A stretch of DNA of 45,370 nt, from positions 1-45,370 of IMG/VR virus record IMGVR_UViG_3300048834_000330; one strand, given 5' to 3'. The DNA comes from a virus. Shown here piece after piece: positions 33,201-38,982 of the stretch. The position numbers and the translations under genes were made by a program. Under the pieces are notes generated by a model that was not told the origin of the DNA, searched no databases, and worked only from the letters and a program-made list of their open reading frames with translations. Every line of letters starts with the position of its first letter. Within the stretch, counting starts at the first letter, position 1.

Positions 33201-36200
33201 GCGACAAGCCGGAGAGTCTGGAAAGCCGGATGCGCTACATGGAAATCGAGGGCGCGACGAATCCCAGCAAACTATCGTTCCCATACTGGTATGAGCGGTT
33301 CAAACTGGGACTGAAGAAGTTCACCAGTCCGATCCCGGAACTGCCGATGTTCGGCGACAGAGCGCGGTTTACGGCGCTTTTCAAGCGTGGGTATCGGCTT
33401 TTTTCCGTGGAGAACAACCGGGTGAAGAAGGAGGCGGCGGAGAAGGTGCAAAAGGTGTTGGATCCGTTGGCAAAGTTGGGCCGCAAACCGGCGGACAATG
33501 ATGCGTTGCAGCGGTATTATCGGCTCTCGGAACGGTTCGCCAATGCGCGCAAAGCCGGGGACGAAACCCGCATCAAGGAACTGGCGCAGCAGCTCTACGA
33601 CTTGGAACAAACCACGCTCAATAAAGACCCGATGAACCTCTTTCGGCGGATGGTGTTGTATCGGGATTTTTATTGGCGCGGCACGTACCTAAAAAACGAG
33701 AACGGCAAACCCATCACATTGCCGGGTGGATTGACGGCGGATGAAGTCTTGGTGCAGTTGCGCAAGTTGACCAAGGCTATCAGCGAACACCCGGACGGCT
33801 TGGCCATCACGGAAGCGTTGCGCCGGCATTACGCGTTGATGGAGGAATTGCGGCAAAGCATCCTCGATCACGGCGAAATCATCCCCGAGGCGTTGAACAA
33901 CCCTTGTTACTGGCCGCATTTGCTCTCGGAGTATTACAGCGACAACCTGGGGCGGGTGAATCCGACGACCGAAGAATCATTCCGCAAGTACCTGATTACG
34001 CCCGTCGGTTCGGACCGACTTATTCAAACCGATTACATCAAGGCCGTGTTGCAACACACAGCGGAAGTCTTGAGCCACAATGCCCGCGCGGATATGGTGG
34101 AGAAATACTGGGCTGCCTACGATGTGAGCGAACAACTGAAGGAGCAGCACGGGGACAAGTGGGATCATGCCTACAACCTGCCACCCGGTTATTCGTTGTA
34201 TGCGCCTTACAAGAAACTTCCACTTCGGGCGACCTATATCCTGCCAAGGGATGTTCTAGCCAACCAACTTGGCGTTTTGCTGAACGCCGGCGATTTGCGG
34301 ACCAAGATGGTCGGGAAAGTGGTAAAGGTGAAGCCGGAGGATTTACGCACGGCGATGGTGGCGGGTGAAAAAATCAAATGGGCGTTACCGACGGAAATTG
34401 TGGACGCGCTGCATGGGATTGAGAAGCGCGAGGCGGCGTTGATGAATCAGCCAGGGCACATCGGCGCGGCGGCGGGCAAGTATGTGCGCATGGGACAAAA
34501 CATCTGGAAGAAATTGAAGCTGTTTGGCCCGACCAGCTTTGCGCGCTACACCTTTGGCAATCTGACGACGGATGCCATTGACAAGGTTTTGGCGGGTGAT
34601 CCGAAGATTGCGGCGCAGATGCGGCGCGCGGCCCGGGAACTGTGGAGCGCGGACGATGGCGACCTGAGCCCGGAATATAAGGCTGCGGCGCGCGAGGGCG
34701 TATTTGAGACGGTGACAGCGGCCGAGGTGGGGGAATTGGAGAAAATCCCCGAGTTCAAAGAGTTCCTGACCACAGGCCAGATCCGCAAGGTGGCGGCGGA
34801 CAAAGTGCTGGGCGCGCCGGCGGCGTTGAACAGCTTCCGGGAAGCAGTGTTCCGGTATGCCAAGTTTCTGGCGGACGTGGAACGGTTGCGCGCGGGTGAA
34901 GAACTGCCGTTTACCGGCATGTATCACAAGGACATTGATGCGCTGGGCGCGATGCCCAACGGCAAGAAACCCGTGCTGGAAGGCGATGAATTGATTTACG
35001 CGCGGGCGGGGGAGAACAGCCTGAAGCATTTTGGCGATTACGCCATGCTCGCGGTCAACACTCAATGGCTGCGCCGTTACCTGATGCCTTTCGTGTCCTG
35101 GACGGACGTAAACCTGCGCTATCACGCCACGCTCGCGGCCAACATGATTGACGCTTTCAAACCGGGCGCATCGGATACGCAGCGAGTCCATGCCTTGCGC
35201 GTTTCCGGGGCGAAGATTGCCCTGACGCTGGGCTTGATCGGGCTGGGAAAAGAGTTGTGGAATCAGGTGGGCGGCCCGTTGCTTGGCCTGTGGAGAGATG
35301 ATGACGACTTGGAGAACAAACTGAGCCCAGCCGACCGGCGGCGCGGGCACGTCATCTTGGGCAAGGATGCCAACGGCCAGGTGATGGTGGTTTACACTCC
35401 GAGCGCCTGGGGCGACGTGGCGGAATGGGTGGGCGGCCAAAATTTTAAGAGGTTGTTTCTCGAATTTGCCCGAGGCGAAATCACGATGGATCAGTGGCTC
35501 GTGGATTACACCAAGCAGGTATTCCCGGATTTTGCCAACAAGTTGATCCAGAGCGCCGGCCCGGTCGTCAAAGGCCCATACGAATTGGTGAGCGGCAAGG
35601 CGGTGTTCCCGGATTTCTTTGACCAACGGACCATCGCCAAGTCGGAGCAATGGTGGCGATTTGTGGGCACGATGACCGATGACCGCATGGCCAACTGGGT
35701 GCGCGGGGTGTTTGATGAGGATTACTACAATCAGCCGATGGCGGAACAGTTGCAACAGATCGTGCTTCAGGTGCGGCGTCGTGACCCGCTGGCGTGGGCG
35801 TTTTACGAAATCAAGGACAAGGTGGGCGATTGGGAGTTTGAAAAGACAGGCAAACGGAACAGTATGGGCGATTACACCGCGCCCGAAGCCATGGCCTTGC
35901 GCAATTTCCGCAAAGCCATCTATCGAGGGGACGTGGTGGCGGCGGATCGGTTCTACAACAGTCTGCTGCGCTACGGTTACACGGCGAAACGATTGGATCA
36001 GAGCATCCGCAACCAAGCGCCCTTGGCGGCGCTGAACGAGCAGCAGCGCGAACAATTCCTTTCTGAGCTATCCGCGCGGGATCGGAAACAGTTGGAACTG
36101 GCGGAGGCGTATTACGCGCGGTTTTCAGCGATGGACGGCCGGGAAAAAGATTTGTTCCCGGAAGAAGGAGACGAACCTGCACCAGACCCATCACTTTTGC

Positions 36201-36235
36201 GTGAAATCATCGAAAGTCAGCGCAACAGCCAGTAA
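27257..36235 (+). CDS. Giant polyvalent virion protein with peptidase-like and ADP-ribosyltransferase-like domains
   Basis: A 2,992-residue protein, one fifth of the genome. An N-terminal repeat DIFDQIAP occurs at residues 3-10 and 16-23, and again near 393. An Ala/Gly-rich membrane-active region spans about 80-350. GHELLHH (H989, E990, H993) is a zinc-peptidase motif. HHGTPHKVDKFTTAKIGTGE ... YGWGLYFAEN (about 1168-1202) matches ADP-ribosyltransferase domains of polyvalent proteins. A second globular domain lies at about 1550-1650. GDMFS motifs (about 1471, 1544, 1837) separate domains. Residues 2500-2650 (RYAKFLADVERL ... NTQWLRRYLMPFVSWTD) resemble a large polyvalent-protein-associated domain (LPD38-like). 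Such proteins are thought to be ejected with the DNA to modify host targets. REP-like and mini-repeat insertions are seen in the coding sequence at 28324, 28625, 30634 and 31742. Confidence 0.75.
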   Translation: MPDIFDQIAPETSDAGDIFDQIAPSGLHPDTLAQLNRDIRLTEGGRQMGAGNDQLLSAVVDSVVPDPPTPQELRQREIAKAAGVETIPLGLRVASGLDTGIRQGMATPARLVHGAADLALGAVGAGNTAPARWNADMLRQYAQWEAGMNARDVATFGDNDIANQLASGTGRAVTELPLYLAPGMAAANPAQAVARSAAAGGVVGGGTQYAQDRGEGRGRADAATYATASGLITALTTRAFGATGAESVFRNEGVSGLRNRVLQVLKDAGLEGAEEAADQVQQDFLERYSRNPDKPVDATLKEVLMAGAIGGIVGGGVAGTAQGVQAGAGLASDLLTMRNPEQDMMGSPLDTLAGEAARGDARPTGGEQNQNQEVLDAAAAEFNQQRAAETRGDIFDQVASESQSAQSASASNTDGKQQTPGAAVTTDAPAGASPTQAAKVRAELQALPGANQDLVEDGGLKMEDGRKAPALTAEQTDAGLREASPEDAAPVTKGDLKALVNFFQNGGPNPFAAKPQPIQQKETKETENLPSGTPDAQGKPPITLPASAAPVEWTSDEPDGELQRRNKREFLNQLPKAEQAAWGKYFDQWGVDQTLVSRVEFLEDELQNMASGGVDLLGALQTEAVKMPLPEYWQRLERAYQKNFPQTITGSNVQTGTAMPVPPQAGGAIRQGNERQGNEVTTAKVDFIAPETPAAQKIEIKNGDTVSVVTRAGAKPRNARVIQMQPDGSAQVVVAGEKTARMVNANQITPSRRTVTLQAKADELAGFTPEQQTQIKTRAAEFRQLVEDYAPQLEWTPAEAYDESFGADTKDVGFRKAELRTNAIRQAMRAVFPNGQENSQVDQANALPKLEAYLRQQFPGDNSVAKRRTLEEFGRSETPPQETAAVERDQATLDQLAAANPRKSYLQGLRSVGRTGRTGRGQGGLRQRGAGAGVLPSTGASAVTELERIFGVRIIFVDGAEFNGLKVSGSKVILINTKSPRATMAIAGHELLHHIKAVHPGLYADFVAQARALLKNSEQFRAELARKGYSNLTEDVVTEEMFADVLGDAVLDPAFLQQLAKSEPNLFKRFARTAVKWLEKLIAKAKALTGFDSAQYVTDLTEMREQLLNLLREAGRQTQFRNAGIAENEEGGMQNEETFSRQRMQLSNATITAPGLVDMGDRFSLTAHHGTPHKVDKFTTAKIGTGEGAQVYGWGLYFAENPAVADVYKENLSKQYPTKIEYKGKKLSPDERLQRENDYKLITPEEKAAIMVGHFGKDGAIERLKSDRDYIQQASPYDLQVDNPTFDKAASLKWLAESIGAVANINAADIKVEKPGATYTVTLNAEPEDLLDWDKPLSEQSEKVKRAVSSLSVNEGPNASGQLIYSAIANFPSDYDDHKMAAASKQLLTAGIKGIRFLDQGSRGQTDVFESGGKWYVVGDKSSKTAKEFATKKEADDYADSLPNRTYNYVIFSDDDITITHENGQEITARDMFSMEGGDMFGFAAPESVAEQKQRIKNEKLKIQNAKAKEAMQERAGARLIGKDLDTTQEMFGAEVKRDKAGQGDMFSLEKKQFPERFALAKPIKGPTGASIVGYEWRSTMGEKYSAREGGMVDARVSDWDNADESTGTGRAIVHVFYVEHPNGTVHPEGIRSAQTVLGINESRLMTIAKKERAAQQYRQDQERSEMASYDKAAVATAQEAARDYRKVNYSPMRTFEENNDGFNESALFEKNGKFIRRNWKSAERMQRNGWTLVKDDPARTGGTAKAIDAVRETEPESQSSGGFPQEITDAVRDWRGAEKRYRRAKRQDPGDVEDAQDAREEAEINFRMLAQKHNITQAQFDELTESAKATDTEQMGDMFSREKGQSEFTKLQADITAAEAELMDAIRNHMTPPEGVRKAEALQAKNAAAAKLNRLLVQQLKLMTSANVDAARSPEQTAEMISQTVDLLNQLSDEISTFNARSQEVPADLTKLRQDLQTRLNLLKGWTDDQIDKEAQGRVERDKPESLESRMRYMEIEGATNPSKLSFPYWYERFKLGLKKFTSPIPELPMFGDRARFTALFKRGYRLFSVENNRVKKEAAEKVQKVLDPLAKLGRKPADNDALQRYYRLSERFANARKAGDETRIKELAQQLYDLEQTTLNKDPMNLFRRMVLYRDFYWRGTYLKNENGKPITLPGGLTADEVLVQLRKLTKAISEHPDGLAITEALRRHYALMEELRQSILDHGEIIPEALNNPCYWPHLLSEYYSDNLGRVNPTTEESFRKYLITPVGSDRLIQTDYIKAVLQHTAEVLSHNARADMVEKYWAAYDVSEQLKEQHGDKWDHAYNLPPGYSLYAPYKKLPLRATYILPRDVLANQLGVLLNAGDLRTKMVGKVVKVKPEDLRTAMVAGEKIKWALPTEIVDALHGIEKREAALMNQPGHIGAAAGKYVRMGQNIWKKLKLFGPTSFARYTFGNLTTDAIDKVLAGDPKIAAQMRRAARELWSADDGDLSPEYKAAAREGVFETVTAAEVGELEKIPEFKEFLTTGQIRKVAADKVLGAPAALNSFREAVFRYAKFLADVERLRAGEELPFTGMYHKDIDALGAMPNGKKPVLEGDELIYARAGENSLKHFGDYAMLAVNTQWLRRYLMPFVSWTDVNLRYHATLAANMIDAFKPGASDTQRVHALRVSGAKIALTLGLIGLGKELWNQVGGPLLGLWRDDDDLENKLSPADRRRGHVILGKDANGQVMVVYTPSAWGDVAEWVGGQNFKRLFLEFARGEITMDQWLVDYTKQVFPDFANKLIQSAGPVVKGPYELVSGKAVFPDFFDQRTIAKSEQWWRFVGTMTDDRMANWVRGVFDEDYYNQPMAEQLQQIVLQVRRRDPLAWAFYEIKDKVGDWEFEKTGKRNSMGDYTAPEAMALRNFRKAIYRGDVVAADRFYNSLLRYGYTAKRLDQSIRNQAPLAALNEQQREQFLSELSARDRKQLELAEAYYARFSAMDGREKDLFPEEGDEPAPDPSLLREIIESQRNSQ
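28324..28344. repeat. REP-like element inside the giant gene
   Basis: The core CTCGCGGGGACGCTCGCCC is identical to 40242-40260 on the same strand and encodes ARGDARP in the giant protein. It is followed by CACCGG and a further GGCGAGC that can pair with GCTCGC. Read from the other strand at 40.2 kb it encodes GRASPRAD. It lies in a disordered linker, suggesting insertion of a mobile palindromic unit. Confidence 0.7.
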
Positions 36236-36507
36236 AAAAACGGTTGCAACACAACTCCGATAGGTATCCCGAAGATGAATATTCCGGTTATACAGCGAAC
36301 ATCCGGATTGCCACCAATGAACAATGAAAGACCAACAAGCCAGCCGATAAGAAAGGCGATTTGAAGCAAGACTTTGGGTTGTGAAACCAACCCGTAAGCC
36401 AGCGCACAACACCACAGGGCTGCAACGGCAACAAGTCCCCACTTAATGACGGGCCAAAAAACACGGTTCACGCCGCCAGTTATCCGGTAAAACCGGACAA
36501 CTGGCAA
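36217..36507 (-). CDS. Small membrane protein of unknown function
   Basis: A 96-residue protein read leftward, its 3' end overlapping the giant gene by 19 bases. Three hydrophobic segments are visible (VIKWGLVAVAALWCCALAYGL, VLLQIAFLIGWLVGLSLFIG, CITGIFIFGIPIGVVLQPFFYWLL). Start is TTG 36507 or, more likely, the in-frame GTG 13 codons later, because the first codons lie in a 31-bp palindrome (36475-36505). It may be a holin-like or superinfection-type membrane protein. It appears to have been inserted at the 3' end of the giant gene. Confidence 0.5.
   Translation of the reverse strand: MPVVRFYRITGGVNRVFWPVIKWGLVAVAALWCCALAYGLVSQPKVLLQIAFLIGWLVGLSLFIGGNPDVRCITGIFIFGIPIGVVLQPFFYWLLR
36475..36505. 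repeat. 31-bp near-perfect palindrome
   Basis: GCCAGTTATCCGGT (36475-36488), AAA, ACCGGACAACTGGC (36492-36505): 13 of 14 positions pair. It overlaps the 5' end of the leftward membrane gene. It could be an operator, a REP-type unit, or the scar of the event that placed this gene here. Confidence 0.6.
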
Positions 36508-36539
36508 GCGCGAGTGTTACGGACAAAGGCCAGAAGGCG

Positions 36540-36596
36540 AGCCCCAAGCCGGAGTTGCTAAAGAGGATCGTGGAGGAACAGGGGCGCAAGCCTTAA
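36540..36596 (+). pseudogene. Possible displaced C-terminus of the giant gene
   Basis: An open stretch encoding SPKPELLKRIVEEQGRKP then TAA. It resembles the giant protein's own end, APDPSLLREIIESQRNSQ then TAA (P.P.LL..I.E.Q shared in register). The intervening 36236-36539 holds the leftward membrane gene. The simplest reading is insertion of that gene near the 3' end, with a new C-terminus upstream and the old one left as a remnant. Only 7 of 17 residues are identical, so this is tentative. Confidence 0.35.
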
Positions 36597-36736
36597 TCCC
36601 ACAGGGGCGTCAGGCGGAACAGATAGGTGTCAATCAGGTAGAAAATGCCGTAAAAGCACCACATGGCCGCCGGAATGAGCAACCACCCAACGAAGTGCGC
36701 CCAGCGGCGTTGTTGCGGAGTAAGCGGAGTGTTCAC
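36593..36736 (-). CDS. Small membrane protein
   Basis: A 47-residue protein starting at GTG 36736, which overlaps the upstream stop as GTGA. Sequence MNTPLTPQQRRWAHFVGWLL followed by a hydrophobic helix with several aromatic residues (AAMWCFYGIFYLIDTYLF). One or two membrane passes. Its stop overlaps, on the other strand, the putative remnant end of the giant gene. Unknown role. Confidence 0.5.
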   Translation of the reverse strand: MNTPLTPQQRRWAHFVGWLLIPAAMWCFYGIFYLIDTYLFRLTPLWD

Positions 36737-36963
36737 GCTTCCGACACTGCCACGGGCGGTGCGGGCGGGCAAGTCCGTAGAAATGCGTGGACGGCCGTAA
36801 CGTGGTGGCAGCGCCAGTATTTGGGGGTGCGGTGATGCTCAATGGCACAACCGCATTGGGGCATGTCGTAACCCGGGAACAAGTCCACGAGCCAAGGTAT
36901 AGGCTCCGTTTCGGAATCCACCAAGTAACGCCCCGGCTCGTACTCAATGGGGGTGACGGTCAT
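36733..36963 (-). CDS. Small SWIM-type zinc-finger-like protein
   Basis: A 76-residue protein. The start is ATG 36963, overlapping the upstream gene's TGA (ATGA). The spacing CGC-x12-CHH (CGCAIEHHRTPKYWRCHHV) fits the CxCx(n)CxH SWIM zinc motif, preceded by RYLVDSETEPIPWLVDL, the beta strands that usually open a SWIM domain. SWIM domains bind DNA or proteins; here it sits alone, downstream of a Gp37/Gp68-type gene. Confidence 0.55.
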   Translation of the reverse strand: MTVTPIEYEPGRYLVDSETEPIPWLVDLFPGYDMPQCGCAIEHHRTPKYWRCHHVTAVHAFLRTCPPAPPVAVSEA

Positions 36964-37922
36964 TTGTAAAACTCGCGGATTTGAAGATCCTTGGGCCATT
37001 GCTCCATAACGTCCCCTTTGGTTGCGAGAACCACGACCCCTTCAGGATTTGCCCCCAACTGCTTCACGAAGCAGGGCGCGCCGGCATATTTGCACTGGTC
37101 AACAATCAGCCGAATCCAATCCAGGTTGCAAATTCTGGCATCCGGGCCGGATTCACCGCCGGCAATCACCCAGTCAATGCAATCAATCATGTCCCGGAAA
37201 TCAACCCGACCCAGCAACGGCTCGCAGGATAGCCCGCGGCGGACGCCGGGTATCTTCAGCAGTTCCGGGATGCGGGTGTCCGCGGCGGCCTGATCCTCGA
37301 CGCTGGTAAGAACCATGACATTGTCCGGCCCATCCCCATCAAGCCACTTTTGAACCCACGGCCGCGAGCCGGTAAAGCACTTATCCCGGGCTGAATGAAT
37401 CCGTGACTGCCACAACTCCGGGCGTTTCGTCACCAAGAGCCAGTCCAGATGCTCGCAGCGGCGGACGACATCGAGGAAATCCGCCAGCCATTCAATCGGG
37501 ACTTCATCATCGAGCCAATCCCCCAAGGACAGGCTGAACACCCGGCGGCGGTGGAATCCCTGTTTCCCGCACATGCCGCAAAGCGGGTTGTTTGGCATAG
37601 CCTTGGCAAACCCGCAAGAGTCGCACACCCAAGGCTTGGCATTCCAGCGCAACGGTTCATCCAGGTCCACGGCGCGAATGCGGGGCGATCCTTTCCCCCA
37701 AAACTGGATGCCAGAGGCAGCGGGCCCGAGGGCGGTTGGGTGAAACTGCTTGCTCGTGCGTTTTCCACCGTCCGCAGTGGCAGCCGCGTAATGCACATGG
37801 CGCAGTCGCGTCGTAATCAGCTTTTCTGCGTAGCAGTTTTTGCAGCCGGCAGAGACTTTAGTGCAACCGCGCCACGGGTTATACGTGTCATCGGTCCATT
37901 GGATTTTGCTGTTTTCGCTCAT
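36960..37922 (-). CDS. Phage Gp37/Gp68 family (DUF5131) protein
   Basis: A 320-residue protein. The N-terminus IQWTDDTYNPWRGCTKVSAGCKNCYAE is the family signature, with C20, C27 and C30 likely binding an iron-sulphur cluster in a radical-SAM-like barrel. LDWLLVTKRPE, NVMVLTSVEDQ, GLSCEPLLG and DWVIAGGESGPDAR are conserved later motifs. A four-cysteine ribbon (CDSCG ... CGMCG, about residues 99-117) is inserted after the first strand, as in several family members. Its reaction is not established to my knowledge. It is coupled by ATGA to genes on both sides. Confidence 0.85.
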   Translation of the reverse strand: MSENSKIQWTDDTYNPWRGCTKVSAGCKNCYAEKLITTRLRHVHYAAATADGGKRTSKQFHPTALGPAASGIQFWGKGSPRIRAVDLDEPLRWNAKPWVCDSCGFAKAMPNNPLCGMCGKQGFHRRRVFSLSLGDWLDDEVPIEWLADFLDVVRRCEHLDWLLVTKRPELWQSRIHSARDKCFTGSRPWVQKWLDGDGPDNVMVLTSVEDQAAADTRIPELLKIPGVRRGLSCEPLLGRVDFRDMIDCIDWVIAGGESGPDARICNLDWIRLIVDQCKYAGAPCFVKQLGANPEGVVVLATKGDVMEQWPKDLQIREFYK

Positions 37923-38302
37923 ACTATTTCGATTCTGACTAGGACGCCTTCACGCCCGCGGGTTTGGAGTTGTTGATATTGCCAGCAGATGCGTTTGTCG
38001 CCGTCGTCAATGCCGAGGCTGGCGGCAATGGCATCCCGGAGGTGTTTGCACGCGCCATTAAAGTTGTCATCGTCGAGAGGCCGGCGGCGTAATCCGATGA
38101 GGCTGACGACCAGGCGGCGCGGGCGGCGGCCTTGTCCTGCATGTGCCGGCGGAGATGGCCGTCCGAGCGGTTGCGCGACGGCGGGCGATACGGGACGAAG
38201 ATTTGCAACGCCCACGGATCGCGCGGCATCTTCGGCGGCAAGCTGGGCTTGGATGCGGGCGCGGAGTTTGGCATCGAGTTGGGAGAGTTGGCCGAGGGAC
38301 AT
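37919..38302 (-). CDS. RusA-like protein (putative Holliday-junction resolvase)
   Basis: A 127-residue protein; start chosen at ATG 38302 (MSLGQLSQLDAKLRARI), after the ASCH gene stop. The C-terminal half RRRPLDDDNFNGACKHLRDAIAASLGIDDGDKRI has the DxDN and DD acidic pattern of RusA-like nucleases, ending TRGREGVLVRIE. The N-terminal ~50 residues are Ala/Pro/Arg-rich and poorly ordered. In phages RusA-like enzymes resolve replication branches. The ATGA at its end couples it to the Gp37/Gp68 gene. Confidence 0.6.
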   Translation of the reverse strand: MSLGQLSQLDAKLRARIQAQLAAEDAARSVGVANLRPVSPAVAQPLGRPSPPAHAGQGRRPRRLVVSLIGLRRRPLDDDNFNGACKHLRDAIAASLGIDDGDKRICWQYQQLQTRGREGVLVRIEIV

Positions 38303-38306
38303 GGGT

Positions 38307-38666
38307 TCATTTGCTCCAATAGATGACTTTGCCGACAAAGGGCAACCCGTGGGCATTTACGAACCAAGCGCGCAGTTCCGCGAAGTCTTTGAATCCGTCG
38401 TTGTGGGCAAAGTCCTCGCGGCCTTGCGGGGACAGTTGGACATTATCCAGATGGATTTCTCCGTCCGTGATGATGACCCGGCAAACGTCTTTGACCGTAC
38501 TTTTCAAAAACTCCCGCTGCTTGGAGCGATAGGGTTTGCCGGTCCAGACGCGCAGCGACAAAGCCATGCCGACCCGCAGGCGCGACTTGCCCAGCGGCCG
38601 GACGGTGTGCAGTTTGATCCCGCTGACAATCAGCGGCTCGAATTGGGGTTGAAACATGAGGTTCAT
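38307..38666 (-). CDS. ASCH-domain protein
   Basis: A 119-residue protein. MFQPQFEPLIVSGIKLHTVRPLGKSRLRVGMALSLRVWTGKPYRS, then CRVIITDGEIHLD and DFAHNDGFKDFAELRAWF, follows the ASCH (PUA-like) fold: the 'F.p.f...I.sG.K..TiR' start, a GxxL strand and the C-terminal D-F-F region. ASCH proteins bind RNA or modified nucleotides. First gene of the leftward accessory operon, starting close to the attP-like region. Confidence 0.7.
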   Translation of the reverse strand: MNLMFQPQFEPLIVSGIKLHTVRPLGKSRLRVGMALSLRVWTGKPYRSKQREFLKSTVKDVCRVIITDGEIHLDNVQLSPQGREDFAHNDGFKDFAELRAWFVNAHGLPFVGKVIYWSK

Positions 38667-38679
38667 AAAGCGTCATTCT

Positions 38680-38898
38680 AAGTCAGTACTTAAGTCAGTT
38701 TTTGGCAAAAAGGTCATGCGGCGGTTTTTGGGGTGAGTGAGAAAAGGCCCGTGAATACTGGTCGAGAGTCATCTTGGGGCGTATGGTGACTGTGCGCGAA
38801 AGGACTCATAAGCCTTTGGTCGCAGGTTCAATTCCTGCCTCTGGCACCACGTTTTCCGCACTTTCGGATTTCTCCGAAGTCAGTACCGAAGTCAGGTT
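38680..38898. other. attP: attP-like region with paired arm-type repeats
   Basis: Two matching repeat pairs flank a tRNA-derived core: AAGTCAGTAC (38680-38689) with AAGTCAGTTT (38692-38701) on the left, and AAGTCAGTAC (38877-38886) with AAGTCAGGTT (38889-38898) on the right. Spacing within each pair is 12 bases. The core is the 3' half of a tRNA (38799-38849). The integrase gene ends 80 bases to the right. Short repeated arm sites around a tRNA-identical core beside int are the standard attP design. Bases 38702-38798 hold nothing else I can assign. Confidence 0.75.
38799..38849 (+). other. 3' half of a CAT-anticodon tRNA (attachment core)
   Basis: AAAGGACTCATAAGCCTTT gives the anticodon arm with CAT, then GGTCG, the T-arm GCAGGTTCAATTCCTGC and the acceptor strand CTCTGGC-ACCA. 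No matching 5' half (GCCAGAG and a D-arm) lies upstream, so this is not a functional tRNA gene but the host tRNA segment carried by the phage to restore the gene on integration. Anticodon CAT could be tRNA-Met or the lysidine-modified tRNA-Ile. Confidence 0.8.
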
Positions 38899-38982
38899 TT
38901 CCGCCTCATGCAGCAAACGCCGCGCTTCCTCAATCAAGGTGTAGGCGACGACGACTTTGGCAAGTTGGGCGTCCATCTTCAT
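38806..38982 (-). CDS. Small protein coupled to integrase, reading through the att core
   Basis: A 58-residue protein whose ATG overlaps the integrase TGA (ATGA at 38982-38979). The N-terminus is helical (MKMDAQLAKVVVAYTLIEEARRLLHEAENLTS). The last ~14 residues (VVPEAGIEPATKGL) are the antisense translation of the tRNA core, with the stop formed at the anticodon loop. In the prophage the C-terminus would therefore come from the host tRNA side. Size and place fit an excisionase or directionality factor, but no HTH is visible. Confidence 0.5.
   Translation of the reverse strand: MKMDAQLAKVVVAYTLIEEARRLLHEAENLTSVLTSEKSESAENVVPEAGIEPATKGL

Noticed and set aside
36475-36505. An additional attC or attI site
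   Set aside because: The palindrome is short and nearly perfect, has no separate R and L boxes or unpaired base, and no matching inverted repeats bound a neighbouring cassette.
38774-38849. A complete tRNA gene with CAT anticodon
   Set aside because: The 3' half is perfect, but no 5' acceptor strand (GCCAGAG) or D-arm exists in the expected 25 bases upstream, so it is an att core and not a gene.
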